64,000 nucleotides of DNA from Brachypodius melanocephalos (lineage: Eukaryota; Chordata; Aves; Passeriformes; Pycnonotidae): the NCBI GenBank assembly GCA_013398615.1, contig VZSR01003282.1:5968901-6032900 (forward strand), read 5' to 3'. The notes under the pieces are model-generated. The model was not told the origin of the DNA. It did no database searches and saw only the letters and a list, made by a program, of their open reading frames with translations. The position numbers and the translations under genes are program-made. Below are positions 13,501-27,028 of the stretch, piece by piece; the first letter of the stretch is position 1; each line of letters begins with the position of its first letter.

Positions 13501-16500
13501 TTCTGTATTTCAAAGCAGATTCTAAATATGTGTTATTTTAATCTGTTTTTTTAAAAGGGAGTGCTGAGTAAGCAGAAAAGATATTTAATGAAGAAAGGGG
13601 AAATTTCAGTGACAACACATTAATTTTATATATGTATATATGTACATCCTAAGCACTGTATGCAGTGGAATCACAGGAGTACAAAGAAACCGAGAAGTTT
13701 GCAGTTGACTTTCAGTGATTTGGTTCCACAGATTGGAGCTGCTGGAGTACAACTGGGGCTTCAGAGAGCCTTGAATGTTTCAAGTGCACTGCATAAGTAG
13801 GCATGTCCTAAGGAGGATTGTAAACATGGTATGTTATCTGAAACCATTGCTCCCACAGCTGTTCCTTCTAGGAAAACCATATCATGTGCAACAGGGAAAA
13901 ATTTTAACCGAATGGTTTTAACAGAGATGCTGTGATGATCTGTTCCTGCAAGTGTGGGAGGAAGTGTAGCCACAGATAAATGTATCATCTAGTTCTGGTT
14001 TCCTCAGTGCCCCAGTTTTTTAAGGAAGAAGATGGTCACTGAACATTGAAAATAGGGACACTGTTATTTTGAGAAAGATTTACCAAATGAAATGCACAGA
14101 TCTTGGTTGGGCTCAGACTAAAAAAAGTCGTTTATATGCAGCTAAAATTATTTTTGTCCAATTAAACGCAGTATTTAAAGTAGTTAAGTACTTAGCTGAC
14201 TTTAAATAGTGATTAACAGAGGAGTGAACTGGGTAGGGCCAAGTCATGATAAAGTGGAGCTGGGAAACTCAGTTGTTACATGAATGAAAAAAACTGGATT
14301 TCTGAAAATAGCATCACTCTATCCAGCTGTGATTATTATGCAATACAAGAAGTGTAATTAATAATAAGGAAATTACATTAGTGGAAATGAAAGATGCAAA
14401 GTATGTTACAAAGATTGCAAGACTTCCACTCTTGTGTACGTGTGGAAATAGACTGAGTATTGCAGTGAATTATTAGCAGTCTTGCATTTTGTTTGCTGAC
14501 AGAAGTGTTTGGTAGTTTAGTTTTTTTAAGGTTGGGGGTGGGAAGTACTTAAATGCCAAGATGCCAAGCTACTGTTGCAGTTGTTATTGTGAGGTATGGA
14601 GAGAAGATGGTGATTATTTAGGGCTAAGGGGTTTTAAAAATAATTTCCAAAGAATCAATTACTGGAGAAGAATTAACCTGTTCCTGGTGGATTAACTCAT
14701 AAAATACAGATCACATTCTTGGAGTAGAAAAGTTGGGGTTTTAGAGGAAAGAGAGCTGGTAAGAAGAAAGAAAAGTCCTTCTATAGACCAGATTTTCTTT
14801 TACGTAACCACAGGTGACTGTGAGAAAACCACTGTTGACCTAAGTATCTGTTTTTCACAATGGCTTAATGAAAGTCAAACCACTTGACCAAAGAGATGTG
14901 AAGTATTCGGTGGTGTGTAGACTTCCCATGTCTGTAAAAAGACCTGCAGAAACTATATTTCATTAAGTTCTGTGGTACATGAAAAGTAATGAAGAAAAGA
15001 TCAGTGAAACACTGATTCTTGTAGTTTACTTCTTAAAAATACCAATTCAGGTTCATCCAGTTTTACATTGTTTAAAAAACAATGAAGAAAAGACCGGTGA
15101 AAGAAACACTAATTCTTGGGGTTTACTTCTCAGTTTATCTTTGAAAGAGTATGAAGGAAGAAACAATTTCAGATTCACCCAGATTTACAGTGGAGCTGAC
15201 CGATGTCCTTGCTCTGGTTTATTTTTTTCAGCAGGACCGTTATCTCAATAGTATCTGTCCAAATGTGACTTGAATTATATGCCTTTTTGCAGTCCTGTTC
15301 TACAATTGTGTCTGCTAATGCCCAGCTCATTGAAACCAAAGCAAAGCCTTTTTAGGGTCAGTATTACCCTCTTTATGCTGCTCAGGGTAGAGCATTAACT
15401 TTAAACTATGTCTTTAGTAGTTTATGGATGTCAGACTGTGTTATGTGATAATCCAGCTGTACACTGATCTTAATGCACTTTTTTTCCAAATACTCAATTA
15501 CTTCAAGCTTGATTTCATTGTGTTGGATTCAATTTCCTCATTGCAAAAGCTGTGTTTTTCCTGACTGAATCCAAGCTGTAATGAATAAGCAAATGTACAG
15601 TTCATGGGCAGTGATTTGGCAGTGTGTACATACACAGTCCCAGCCATTTAGACCACAAACTCCATGTTTATATTTTCTTGTACTATAAGTAATACTGAAA
15701 TTTGAATAAAAGTTGACTTCAGTCACCTTAGGGTTAAAAAAATGTTATTTAAGATAAATTCTGTTTCCTAGCAAAACCTTCATTTGTCCTATGTATAGTG
15801 GAGGAATTTACATTATTTAAAATAATGTATTTTACTTAAAAGAATATGTATTACATTATTTAGCCAACTACGTATTTAACAGTTGTTCCTGGTGGAAGAT
15901 AGGTAGCTACAGCAGGCAAACAGAAAAGCAAAAATGAGGGGAGAGCAGAACAAATTCTGCAGCTGATGTGAGAGCAAAATTTCACAACTTTTCATGTCTG
16001 CGCGTCGGTCTCACCTCTCTGAGATATGATCATGTTGGTGTGAACTGCCCTCATTTCCGTAGAAAAACATTTGGCAGCGCACGTGGCTGTTGTTCTGATG
16101 CTGCAGCTTGTGACAAATGAAAAGTGATAGTTGTTTTTATAATCTTACAGTGCTCAGTTTTATCATGAATATCTTCCCTCATGGCATCTGTATAATAAAC
16201 ACACAGGTGAAATTAGTGAGGTTATGACTGAAGCTCATACTTCAGCATTGTTCCCTAAACTTTTCTTCTGCTGTCTGTAACAAAGGTGATTATTGAAAAT
16301 AATGAGGTTTTCTGTAAAAGTACTTTGCAGACCAAGTTAAAACATTAACATTGTTAACTGCAATAGCATTTAAGTGTCAGAAGTTTGTTTCTGATTAATT
16401 TTTTAAGCAATGTTGACTATCCTTGCCAGTCTCAGATAAGGTAGTTTGTCAATATGTATGTGGAAGGCTTCCTATTGGAGTAAACACTACACAAAAGGAG

Positions 16501-19500
16501 TGCCATGGCAAAATCTTATCTTAAGGCAAAGGTAAAAAAAATCAATTAATTTTGACAGCTGTCTCTGTCTTTCGTTTGCTGTATTGTCCCTAAGTATGGA
16601 AGCTCAAATTGTGACTGTGTTACTTCATGGTACAAACATTGCTATATATATCAGCATCTCAGTTACTGAATTACTTTCTTCAAATGAACTGTTCTCTTTA
16701 TGTTCTGAACATCATACCAGTGCAAAGAGTGTTATTAAATCTGAAAAGTTTTTCCTTAATTTTAAAAATACTTGGAAATTTTAGTGACACATAAAACTTT
16801 TGAGGTCATTCATTTTGACTCCACTGCAAATTGTCAGATGCAATTCTTTAGGAGTGTATCTCAGATGTCTTGTGGGTCTGTTTAATTCTTACAAGGAGGC
16901 TGCAGTATCACAAATTCCCAACAGTTATCCATGTTGGCAGTCTCTGAATGAAGGGACACTGAAACTCAGCCACCTTTGGTGAAAGAAGAGTGGTCTTGTC
17001 AGATCTAATTTGAGGTATGGAGAATTGCTGCTTGTTCTTGGTCTGCAGTTAAATAAAAGCTTCAGTGTCCAGTTCTGTGAATTTGGCTGCTTTCATAAAT
17101 GCTGTTTCTAAGCATAACTTATCATTATAAATGGCTTAGGAAGACAGAATCCTTGCCCTGCATCCTCACAAAGGACAGGAGGAGTTACCTTTGTTACTGG
17201 AGAGCTGTGTTAGGTATTAGCTGGCTGTGTTTCTGTGCACAGTTTTGGTCAGACCATGTAATTGCTTTCAGACTGGGTTTAGCATCCAGTTTTCTTTTTC
17301 CTAGGGCTGTTTGACTTACTTCTGTATTCTCACTGCTCTGGCATGGAACTTGGTTCACACCAAGGGTAGAAGAGGCATTATCTCTATCCTGCTTTATGTT
17401 AATGTTACACATCTTCTCTCTTAACAATTTTAGATGTGTCATCAAAAACTTTATTGGGAAACTGAAATGTGACTTAAAGTTGTCACCTCTTTGACCTTTC
17501 AAGTAGGAGATGGTTAAGAAGAAAAAGTCCCTTTGAGTCATCCTGGTACTTGGATGTAACACTGTAACTCAGGCAGAGTCTTACCATATGTCTGGTTCTG
17601 GGAGACCAACTGAAAAAGGTGAAAAGCTTTTAGGGTGCTTCTGTAACTGTTGCTCAAAACCTCATTTCCTTCATTTTGAACATTGAGAGAAGTGGCTGTG
17701 GTCTGTCAGACGTGTGGTTTATCAGACAGTGAGAACTGCTATTATTTACTAGTCTCAGCCACTTACCTGCCTGAAGTACTTCATTGGTCAGCTAAAACGG
17801 CAAATAACTCCAAACAGCTACAGATCTGCAGTCTTATTGCAGTTTTCTCTTTGGGTTTGTTGGTAAAAGGATGTCTTTATCTTGCAGAGATGATGGATGT
17901 AGCTTTATTTCAGCGTTTCAACTGTCTGTCTAAATTTGGCTACTGATATAATTTGTTTTGGTTGGGGGTTTTTGTTTTGTGGTTTGGTAGAGGAGTCATG
18001 TGAAAAAGCCCACAAGGTCTTTCTTACCCTAACTGGAGAGCTGGGTACTGTTCAGAAAGAGAAGTAAACAGTGCTGTGACGCAGGTTGTCTCGCTCGTTT
18101 GCAGGAACTCGTTGGTCTTTTTGTACCCTTACAGGTTGTTCACTGTTACGTTTGAGATGCTGAAAGCACAAAATCAGATACGGCTTCAGTGCTGATGCCT
18201 TGCAGGCTTTGCAGCAGTCACTAAGGTGGTTGTTTTATTCTTCACGCCAAAAGTGTTCCAGGAATGTTTAGTGTAGATACTTGCTAACCCAAATGAGCAG
18301 CTCGGTTGTGTCACGTGAATAAACAAAAAGAAAATTATCAATTCAGTTAAATCTATTTCTGTTTTCAGCTAAATTCGCTTTTAAAGTAAGGTGAAAAAAA
18401 GAAAAACTGCAGCTCATATCAACAGGTGTTATGTGGGTTGCTTAAATGTTGGAAGTCAGCCTTGGGTTTTGGATGTTCTTGTGGCAATGTTGCACATGGT
18501 TAACATGTGGCTGTGTTTTTACATGAAAAACATTGTATTTGGTAGCCTTAAACAGACAGACATTTCTACCTTATGTAAGTTATTAATGGCTTTGCTTTTG
18601 TCATGCACTGTGTGTTCTGCAGCTGTTCTAGTTCAGTGTGCTGAAAGCTTTATAATAGATTTAGTGCTTTTATTCAATTTCTTACTACAAAACCTTTATT
18701 TGCAGAAACACATCTCATAAATCAGGTATTTTTTAAAAATGTAGAATTGACCATAGTGCCTCGTTTATAACTGAATATGCTATAAATTGAAATTAATAAT
18801 TTCTCTGGTTTCCTTCTGTGTAACAGTCAATTACAGATTCGCACTTTTCACTGTTCAGGCAGATACAATAATCAGGTATTCTTGAGGGAAGGAATTCATG
18901 CTTCCAGCTGTCCAGAAGAAGTAATAGAGTCAGGAAAAACTAACATAGGATTCATTATTTTATCTTCTTCTTGTAGACCTCCACTAGTCAGGCAATCTTC
19001 TGCCTTCAGTCTGGTATTTGTCAGCTTTTCCGAGAAACTCTTATTCGCAAGGGATTTGTGGAAATTCAGACTCCCAAAATCATTTCAGGTATTGTATATG
19101 TGATCCAGCAACTACAGGTGTGCTTCTTCTATAGTTGCCCAATGTACCTATCTGACAAAAATTTAGTACGTTTTTATTTTAAAAACATAAATTTTCTTTC
19201 TAGCTGAGAAAATTTAAATTCTACTTTTTTGCAACGTAGCAAACTTCTTGCAGGTGTCAGAGTTGGTCTTTACTTTTCTGCCGACAGGCTATTAAAAGAA
19301 TGACAAGAAAAATTATATATATACCTGATTTATGTAGTTTGCAATGCATATGAATGTTTAATTCTGATCATATGCATTATTCTTCAAATCAGTGTTCTCA
19401 GTCTTGAGCACTGCCTGTTCCATTCTCAGTATTAAAAAAAACTTAGTCTAATTTAGATTAAAAGCAGATTCCATCATAAAGATGTTGCAACAAACATATG

Positions 19501-22500
19501 GTATATGGCACAATTTGTCACTTCTTTAGCAATGAGAATGTGGCAGAATAGAAGGTAGTAGACCTTTTTATTTTTGAAAATGTGAAATAACAGCTTCAGC
19601 CTTAAAATCTGAAATGTAGATTTTGCTTCTAGTTCTTTTGGTTTGCTGTATTGTTTTCAAAAGTCCAATGGCTTGATTTACAGATGGAGGTTTTTCTTCC
19701 GTCTTATTGGTGCTCTTTGAGGTTTTGTTGATGCCACTAAGATACGTGGCATGGAAAATCAGAGCAGAACATTTGTGTTACTGTGTTATTGTATGTACAT
19801 TCATAAAGTGCACGTCTTGCTTACAGAATTTTTTGCTTCTGTGTTTATATTTTGGAAGACATTTCTTGATTGAGATAAAAAGTGAGCTTTTTAACAAAAC
19901 ACATGTAAGCAGCTGTTCTTTCAGCATGAAAAGTGTCACTGATCTAGAAGATTGGATGACTTTTTCCTATGGAGACAGATATATAGTGTAAAGTACTAAA
20001 AGGCTCCCAGGTTATTTAAGTAGAACCTTTGAGGAAGTGTGCAGTGTCCCACTGAAAGCAAGCAAGCATCCCATTGTTTGGATGAGATCATATTTTGTAA
20101 AAGTAACAAATTGACCTAAGTCAATGCAATCCTTACTAAACTTCCAGTTTAAACATCATGACTGTTTTGAGGTCTTTAAAAGCTACTTGTGTTAGGCCAC
20201 TGCACCTCTTATGTCAATTGGGAATTGGCAAGGTGAAGTGGTGCAGTTTTGCTAGATGTTTTGCAGTAAGGGAAAGGCATGTGATCCTTGTTCCTGTAGC
20301 TGTCCATGAAAATTACCTCAAACTGAGAAGAAGCTGTATAGCTTTGGCTCATGCCTCTGGTGAATCTGGGATTGGCTATGAGATATTTATGCCTTCAGTT
20401 AGAGAGGATGGTCCTGGCAAAAGAGGATATGCACTTTGATCTCAGACTCTGCAGTGAGCCCCTGGCAGCCTGAGCCACTGGCAGAGATTGGTTTCCACAG
20501 AAATGTGGAGGTGCAGATAGATGTGTTAGTGCAGGTATGAATTCTCTGCTGTTCTCACTCTAAGGTGAAGGTCAGCTGAAACAATAACATTTTAAACTAC
20601 CCCAGCTAAATTTGCAGATTTTCAAGATAAGGTGTGACATTCCTGAACTGCAAAATGTACCTTTGCTTGAATGGATGGATGCAAATAGATCTTTTTCCTC
20701 TAATATGCTTTGAAGAAAAATCTCTTTCTGATCTTTAAATGTAAGACCAATAATCTATCATTCTATTTCTGATTGATTTTTTACTTTTTTTTAACAACTG
20801 CTTAATTTTATTTCAGTAATTCCTTATAAAAGCACTTGTTTTCTAGCTGCCAGTGAAGGAGGAGCCAATGTATTTACTGTATCCTACTTCAAAACCAGTG
20901 CCTACCTGGCTCAGTCTCCCCAGCTGTACAAGCAGATGTGCATATGTGCTGACTTTGAAAAGGTTTTCTGCGTGGGGCCAGGTAAGAAAAGCTTTGCTTT
21001 ATGCAACATGTGAAGTGTGCCCTGGTGGCTTTTAGCAGCTGTGGTACAGGAAAGATAACACACACACACACACACACACTCTAAAGCTTTGAATCGTTTC
21101 ACTTGGTGTAGTTTCGCTTGCCAAACCAAATTTCAGTTGAGGTGACTGATGACAGTAAAGTTGACAGAGAAGTTGCTGTACATGTACTGAACAGCGTTAC
21201 TTAGAACAAGCTTTCTTTTAACTGTCAGTAAACAATAAAAAATGAATAATTTCCTGTCGCATTCTCCGTTTCTCAAAAGCTGATAGGACATGGCCTCTTT
21301 AGGTGGCAATACAAGTCTTCTTCGAAGACCTCAAATGATTTAGAGATACCTAACCTCTAAATGCTGAAAACAAACAAACAAAAAAAGAATTCCAAGTAAT
21401 TCAGAAGGTCTTAAATTTCTTGTTAATCACTAACAGATGAGTCATGATTTATGGGAAGATGTGTTTATATTAGACTCATGCCTATCCCAGAAGACATACA
21501 CGTGTACAAGTCCACTTCCTCTGCAAAAGACAGTTTTCAAATCTGAAAGTTCTTGTGTGCTTGAAAGCGTATCTGTTTTTTCCACTTGTATCTGTCGGTC
21601 TAAGCAGAGATCCTGCTTCTCTAGGGGTTGAATCTGTCTTGTATCCTTGGAGTACCACAGCTGCAATAATGCTGTCAGTGTTACAAATGATGCTCTGAGG
21701 CTGCTAGTTATATTTGTGTCTTTCAGTGAGAATTTTCATGTCTATCTAATCCAAATTACGATTGTTATTTTTCCAGCTGTAATGATAATTTCAGGTCAGT
21801 TAGAATTTCTGTTGTTTAATTTTACAGTATTTAGAGCTGAGGACTCCAATACACACAGACACCTGACTGAGTTTGTTGGTCTGGATATTGAAATGGCTTT
21901 TAATTACCACTATCATGAAGTGGTAGATGAGATTGCAGATACCTTGGTGCAGATATTCAAGGGACTTCAGGAAAGGTAATAAAAGCATTTCCTTCTTTTA
22001 ATGAGCAACTTTGTTTGACATCTCTTGTACTGTGGAATGAAGTAGGCAAGCCTTTCCTCCTCAGTTTGTAAGATAATCATTGGTAATCTGATTTACAACA
22101 CAACTTCGAAATATATTTTTGCTTTGCTCTTAACTATTTCGTAGTGCCTGATCTCTAAGCTTCACTCAGGCCAGATGCCAGTGAACTGCTTTTAGCATCT
22201 CCTGTATGAGTATGCTGGCGTGCACCAAGAAACTTGCTGTCTGCTGTTAAAAGGACTTCCTAAGAGAAACGATCCATCCTTAATTTAAAATGTCCTTCTT
22301 TTTGTGCCACTACTGGTAGATTGTTCTATTTCAAAAATTATCTTAATAGTTACTATATAAGAACGTTCTCTTGAATAAAAGTGATTATACCAGCCTGCAT
22401 TTGTTCCATGATAACAGCAAGGATTATTTTCCATTACTCACAGTAACTCATCAAAAAGCCAGGCTAGAAGTTTAAGAAGTGGTTTACATTTGCTTACAGA

Positions 22501-25500
22501 TTAGACTGTTTTGCCAACAGAAATGCAAATCTTTATCTGTACAGAAGAAAAATTCTTGTTTATATTTGGATATTACTCAAATCAAAAAAGAACACAGGTA
22601 AATACTACAAATTAAAGGGGTAATTTCAGTGTCTTTACTGTGAAAATTTGACCTAATTGATTATTTCTTACATAAGGGATTAACAGAAGTAGTAGTAAAA
22701 TATTAACATCAGTGAAGTAGATGCATTGACTTTGTTGAAACAATTCATTACAGAATTTCTCCAGAAGCGGTTTTAATACAGTTTTTATGTTGCAAGAGGG
22801 ACCTCTTGTGGCAAGATCACAAAATCATTTTTGGGTGCAAGTTCTTGACTATTTTGTATTTGGCTTCTGTTTTTGTTTCTTTTTCTGTAGATTCCAAACT
22901 GAAATTCAGACAGTGAGCAAACAGTTCCCATGTGAGCCATTTAAGTTTTTGGAGCCAACTCTGAGGCTGGAATACCGTGAAGGTGTGGCCATGCTTCGAG
23001 AGGCTGGTGTGGAGATGGGGGATGAAGAGGATCTCAGGTACTTCAGGACATAACTGTGTCAGTCTTGGGAAAGTGGTAATGCAGTGTCAGTTTTGTACTG
23101 AGCACCTGACAGCCCTCAGTAAGGGACTACAGCTTTTAGAGGAATAAACGACACTTTTGTCCAGATCTCTTGACAAGTAAATGAGTGGATGTGAAAATAA
23201 TCCATTCTTTTAACATAGACTATAGGTACAAACTCTGAAATCTGACAGAAAATAACAGACAACATAAAGTGAGAGCAACTTGAACCTCCTAAGGAATAGA
23301 AATGTTTGTTTGTCCAGCAGTTGCCGTCCTTCATGTGAATTGTAGCGTGTCTTTGAAAAGGATTAAACAAAAAAATCTGCTTCCTTAAGGTTTTTCGTTT
23401 AAATAACACCCTTCCATTTCTTCCTTCCACCTCTCAGGAAGAGAATTAAATGATCTTGATGAAGTCCCAATGAATTACTGAGAGATGGTTTAATTAGCAG
23501 TTTATATATAAACTTTACTAAACACATTTAATGAACTAAAACAGTTCTGTTCTTCCCCATAGTACATCCAGCACCATTAGGGTACTGTGTGATTTTAAGT
23601 TAAATGATCTGTGCATCAAATAAAGTTCTCATCATAAGAGTTTGATGGAGGAAAATAATTTCCTCAACAACTGTTCACGTGTTTCTTACTTACTGTGTTA
23701 TACACAAGATGCATGGCAATAGGAAATAGAGTAAACAGTTCTTTAGTGATCAGAATATGGTAACTAGGAAGAAGTTAGATTGAGAGCAAGAATATTTTTA
23801 GGTACCAGTTAATTCAAAAGATTTCTAGGACCTATACAAAATATTTAGAAACAAATAAATATACTTTATTTCTGCAATTTCTGTGTGCACAACCCAAAAC
23901 AGTCAGAAGCAAGTACTAGATTTTCTAAGGGTCAGGGTGCAGCAGGTCTGTAGCTTGTAATCTTTTGGGCTTTGTGAAGTGTATCATCAGTACAAGTTTA
24001 AATCACTTCATTTTAATGATGATAATCTTTTTCAGCACACCTAATGAAAAGCTCCTGGGTCGCCTGGTAAAGGAAAAGGTAACAATTATTTTAGAGTAAA
24101 TAAATTTGTCACTGAATCTGAAACCTGATATTGTGGAGTCATAGGGTTGGTGTAAATACCTACATGCAAGCAGTATCTCAGAACATGCAGAAGTTGGGAA
24201 TAGTTAGTGATTTTTTCGTTCACTGCTTTCCCATTTTGGTGTATTTAATCTACTGTCAGTTTTGTCTTTGTCATTAACAAGCTGTTTCAAACCATTTTCA
24301 GTCTTTTATATTTATTTCTATCATATGTTGTACTGAGGACACCAGACAGACTAGCATGTTCCAAAGCTACTTCTTAAGAGACTTTAAAAAAAAGTGTAAA
24401 TCAGATTCTAACAAAATCTGTAGGAGAAGATGAGATCTTTGGGGGGAAAAGAAAAGTACCTGTTACAAAAACAGGAACACATTTTACTGCTCAGCATTTG
24501 TGAGTTTACACTAGAAATAGTATTGAAAAACTGAGAAAGAATGCACCACTTTTATTGATAACTTAGACAATATTGTGGGAAGTTACTGGGAAATTTTAAA
24601 AAATTTTATTTCAAAGATTCACTGGTTCTGTCTTTCTCTTGTAATTTGTTTTCTAAGTATTTTTCTCTTGTACTAACTGTTCTAAATTACTTATTCAGTA
24701 TGACACAGACTTCTATATTCTTGACAAATATCCTCTTGCTGTGAGACCTTTTTATACAATGCCAGACCCAGCCAACCCTGTAAGTAAAATTCCTTCTTGT
24801 TGTCAATTTTTTTTTTGTTGTATTAATCCATATAGGGATAACTTGATATTACAGATAAAGTGTTTTAATATGACTATAGAATCATTGAATGGTTTAGGTT
24901 GGAAGGGATGTTAATTTAGTTCCAGCCTTGATGCAATTAAAATTATGATAACAAGATCAGGTTATGGTTACATGATTTGTCAAATGTTTTCAGATACTTT
25001 TCACTGGTGAAAACATACCAGAAAGAAATGAGCAAAAACTGGGAGAACTGTATGAAGAGATCTCCATGGTCAAACGCTGCTGCCGTCACTGAAAGGTGGC
25101 AAAAACATTCTTCCCAGGGCAGCAGACACATTACACAAAATAAGCTTTTTTTACAGCTTTAGATATCAGAAAATTAAATTGTTGAGAGGTAAATATTTGC
25201 AAACTATGGAGTTGTAGGTAGGAAATAAACTCCTTTTTGTGTTTCCAGAAAACCTCTAACTCATATGATATGTTCATGAGAGGGGAAGAAATCTTGTCTG
25301 GAGCTCAGAGAATTCACGACCCCCAGCTGCTGACAGAAAGAGCCAAGCATCATGGCATAGGTAACAAGGCAATTTAAAAGAATTTAAGTCATGACTTGAT
25401 TTGTGTCCTGTAGAGGAAGAATTTGGGGCAGAATTTGTTATATGAGTGATAAAATCAGAGTTCTGTTTCATTCTTACTGTTAATCCATCTAAGTCTGTTT

Positions 25501-26718
25501 AACCATCTAGAGTGGGGTATTAAGAAACTAGTGAGTTTTCCAGCATCACCTTGTTGAATAGTTATTAATAAAATTATAGAACAAAACTGTTAACAGTCAT
25601 GAATTCTAGATAGCTCTGGATAATTTACATGTTCAATGAGTAAAACCCCACTGTTTGTAATTTTTTTGTTGTGCTTGTAGTCCTGCCATCACTTGTATAT
25701 TTGGCTTGGAGTTCACTAAGCAGGTGAGAAACCAGTATTTTTCTTTTCTAGATTTGGAGAAAATAAAGGCTTATATTGACTCTTTTCGGTTTGGTGCACC
25801 TCCACACGCAGGTGGTGGAATAGGTAAGTATCTGGTTTTTGTTTAGCCTGAGCTTAACTTCTACTGCTCAGTCCCAGGCAGAGTTCAGTATAAAATTCTG
25901 AATAGTGACCTTGGTAGGTAGATTTGTGGGGCTGTTTATCCTGGAGAATTTAAGGAGAGAAGCTCAAATTTAAGGATCATCATAAAATAAGTAGGCAAAA
26001 CACTAATGGCATAGTCTGGCAAGTTTAAAAAGATGATGATCACATGAAAAAGTGCCACCTCACTAGCCAGGCACATCACTTCCAAATTTGACCAAAGAGG
26101 AAAATTTAAGGAGGAAAGAAAACGTATTATGTATGGGTTTATCAAAGTCACCATCATACCAGCAGCCACTGGTCTCTGTGTGTTTGATGAAGGTGTTTTG
26201 CAGTGAGGAGAAATAAGTGATTGCTTCTTCATCTGTTTGGGAGCGTGCAACATTTGCAGGTAATCCAAAATAATTTAGGCCAGTCAGAACTGACACCAAA
26301 GAAGCTGAAGCTGCATCTTTTTTCAGAGTAGATGTTCCTCATGGCAAAGTACCAGCCAAACAGGAGATGCCACGAGAATTAACACTGGGTTCAAGCTGTT
26401 CCAGGTGGAAACCTTAACGTAGGAGGTGTTGGAAAAACAAGTGTGCATCTGGGTTCCACCCATCATGGCTGGGGTGCTTACAGCCCCAAGGATTAGGAAG
26501 TGCCTGCAGAGTGGGCTGTGCTCACACTGCTGTGTGAGGCTGGCTCCAGCTGGGAAGGACCTGCAGCTCCTTTGGGGTTTTGAGCAAAGGCTGACAGTGC
26601 TGATGGGCTGTTTTCATCTGCTGTAGGGCTGGAGAGAGTAACCATGCTGTACCTGGGGCTGCACAACGTCCGTCAGACCTCCATGTTCCCGAGGGATCCC
26701 AAACGCCTGACGCCCTGA
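1528..26718 (+). CDS. DARS1: Cytosolic aspartyl-tRNA synthetase, 3' part (13 exons; 5' end outside window)
   Basis: The enzyme charges tRNA-Asp with aspartate in the cytosol and belongs to the multi-synthetase complex. Exons, each with GT/AG borders and matching phase: 1528-1630, 9388-9490, 10747-10827, 11290-11349, 18977-19088, 20847-20981, 21828-21975, 22891-23037, 24036-24078, 24699-24779, 25249-25360, 25752-25823, 26627-26718 (TGA). They encode 428 residues plus a split glycine, the same length as human from about residue 73 to the end. The first exon carries the end of the OB-fold anticodon-binding domain (QCFLVLRQQQFN). Class II motif 1 is in the 18977 exon (FRETLIRKGFVEIQTPKI). Motif 2 is in the 21828 exon (FRAEDSNTHRHLTEF). 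Motif 3 spans the last two exons (GGGIGLERV, then RQTSMFPRDP). The N-terminal helix and start codon lie upstream of the window. No frameshift or internal stop was seen. Mitochondrial DARS2 is excluded by the close match to the cytosolic C-terminus ending PKRLTP. Confidence 0.95.
1631..9387 (+). other. DARS1 7.8-kb intron, nothing else identified
   Basis: AT-rich intron between the 1528 and 9388 exons. It holds several open frames up to 158 codons (for example 8115-8591 and 2743-3156 on the minus strand), but none shows a known domain, splice-linked partner or coding-like composition. No CR1 core or RNA gene was recognised by eye. Confidence 0.6.
11350..18976 (+). other. DARS1 7.6-kb intron with a local tandem duplication
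   Basis: AT-rich intron between the 11290 and 18977 exons. The only structure I can support is the diverged tandem duplication at 14988-15193, listed separately. A short AT palindrome (ACATTATTT, one base, AAATAATGT) lies near 15810-15830. No coding exon or RNA gene was recognised. Confidence 0.6.
14988..15193 (+). repeat. Diverged tandem duplication in a DARS1 intron
   Basis: Copy 1 (14988-15070) and copy 2 (15081-15193) share AATGAAGAAAAGA, then GTGAAA, then ATTCTTG and GTTTACTTCT, then TTCAG-TTCA-CCAG and TTTACA in the same order. Copy 2 carries roughly 25-30 extra bases in its second half. The family is not recognised. Confidence 0.7.
21058..21079 (+). repeat. (AC)11 microsatellite
   Basis: An uninterrupted 22-base AC run in the DARS1 intron between the 20847 and 21828 exons. 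Confidence 0.95.
24874..24930 (-). mobile_element. CR1 LINE 3'-end fragment, reverse orientation
   Basis: The sequence reads TAGAATCATTGAATGG, then GGTTGGAAGGGATG, then TAGTTCCAGCC. This is the reverse complement of the conserved CR1 3' untranslated end. It lies in the DARS1 intron between the 24699 and 25249 exons. It is short and diverged, so an old 5'-truncated insertion. Confidence 0.75.
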
Positions 26719-27022
26719 CAGGAGCTGCTCTGAGAGTTGGGAATGCTCTGCCCTGCAAATAGGATCCGACTGCAGGCACAGCCCCTGCTGCTGCTGAACG
26801 TGTATTGATTGATTTGAGCATTATGATATGCAATTAAAAGCAAAATTCTCCTTGATTAAGTGCCACAGTAATTTTTTTTATCCTTAGTTGTTTATTTAAA
26901 GGAAAATATTTTAACAGATCAAGACTCTTTGTATTGGCAACTGCACATTTTTAATGAAAATGGGATACTTTGAATTAGTATTTTAGTGTCACATTAAATT
27001 GTATCATTTTTCTAAACATTTT

Positions 27023-27028
27023 AATAAA
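27023..27028 (+). terminator. Candidate DARS1 poly(A) signal AATAAA
   Basis: First canonical AATAAA after the DARS1 stop at 26718, about 305 bases downstream. A second AATAAA is at 27237-27242. Which one is used cannot be told from sequence. Confidence 0.55.

Noticed and set aside
17194..17562. 122-codon minus-strand frame in a DARS1 intron
   Set aside because: No recognised domain; overlaps unrelated plus-strand frames of similar quality.
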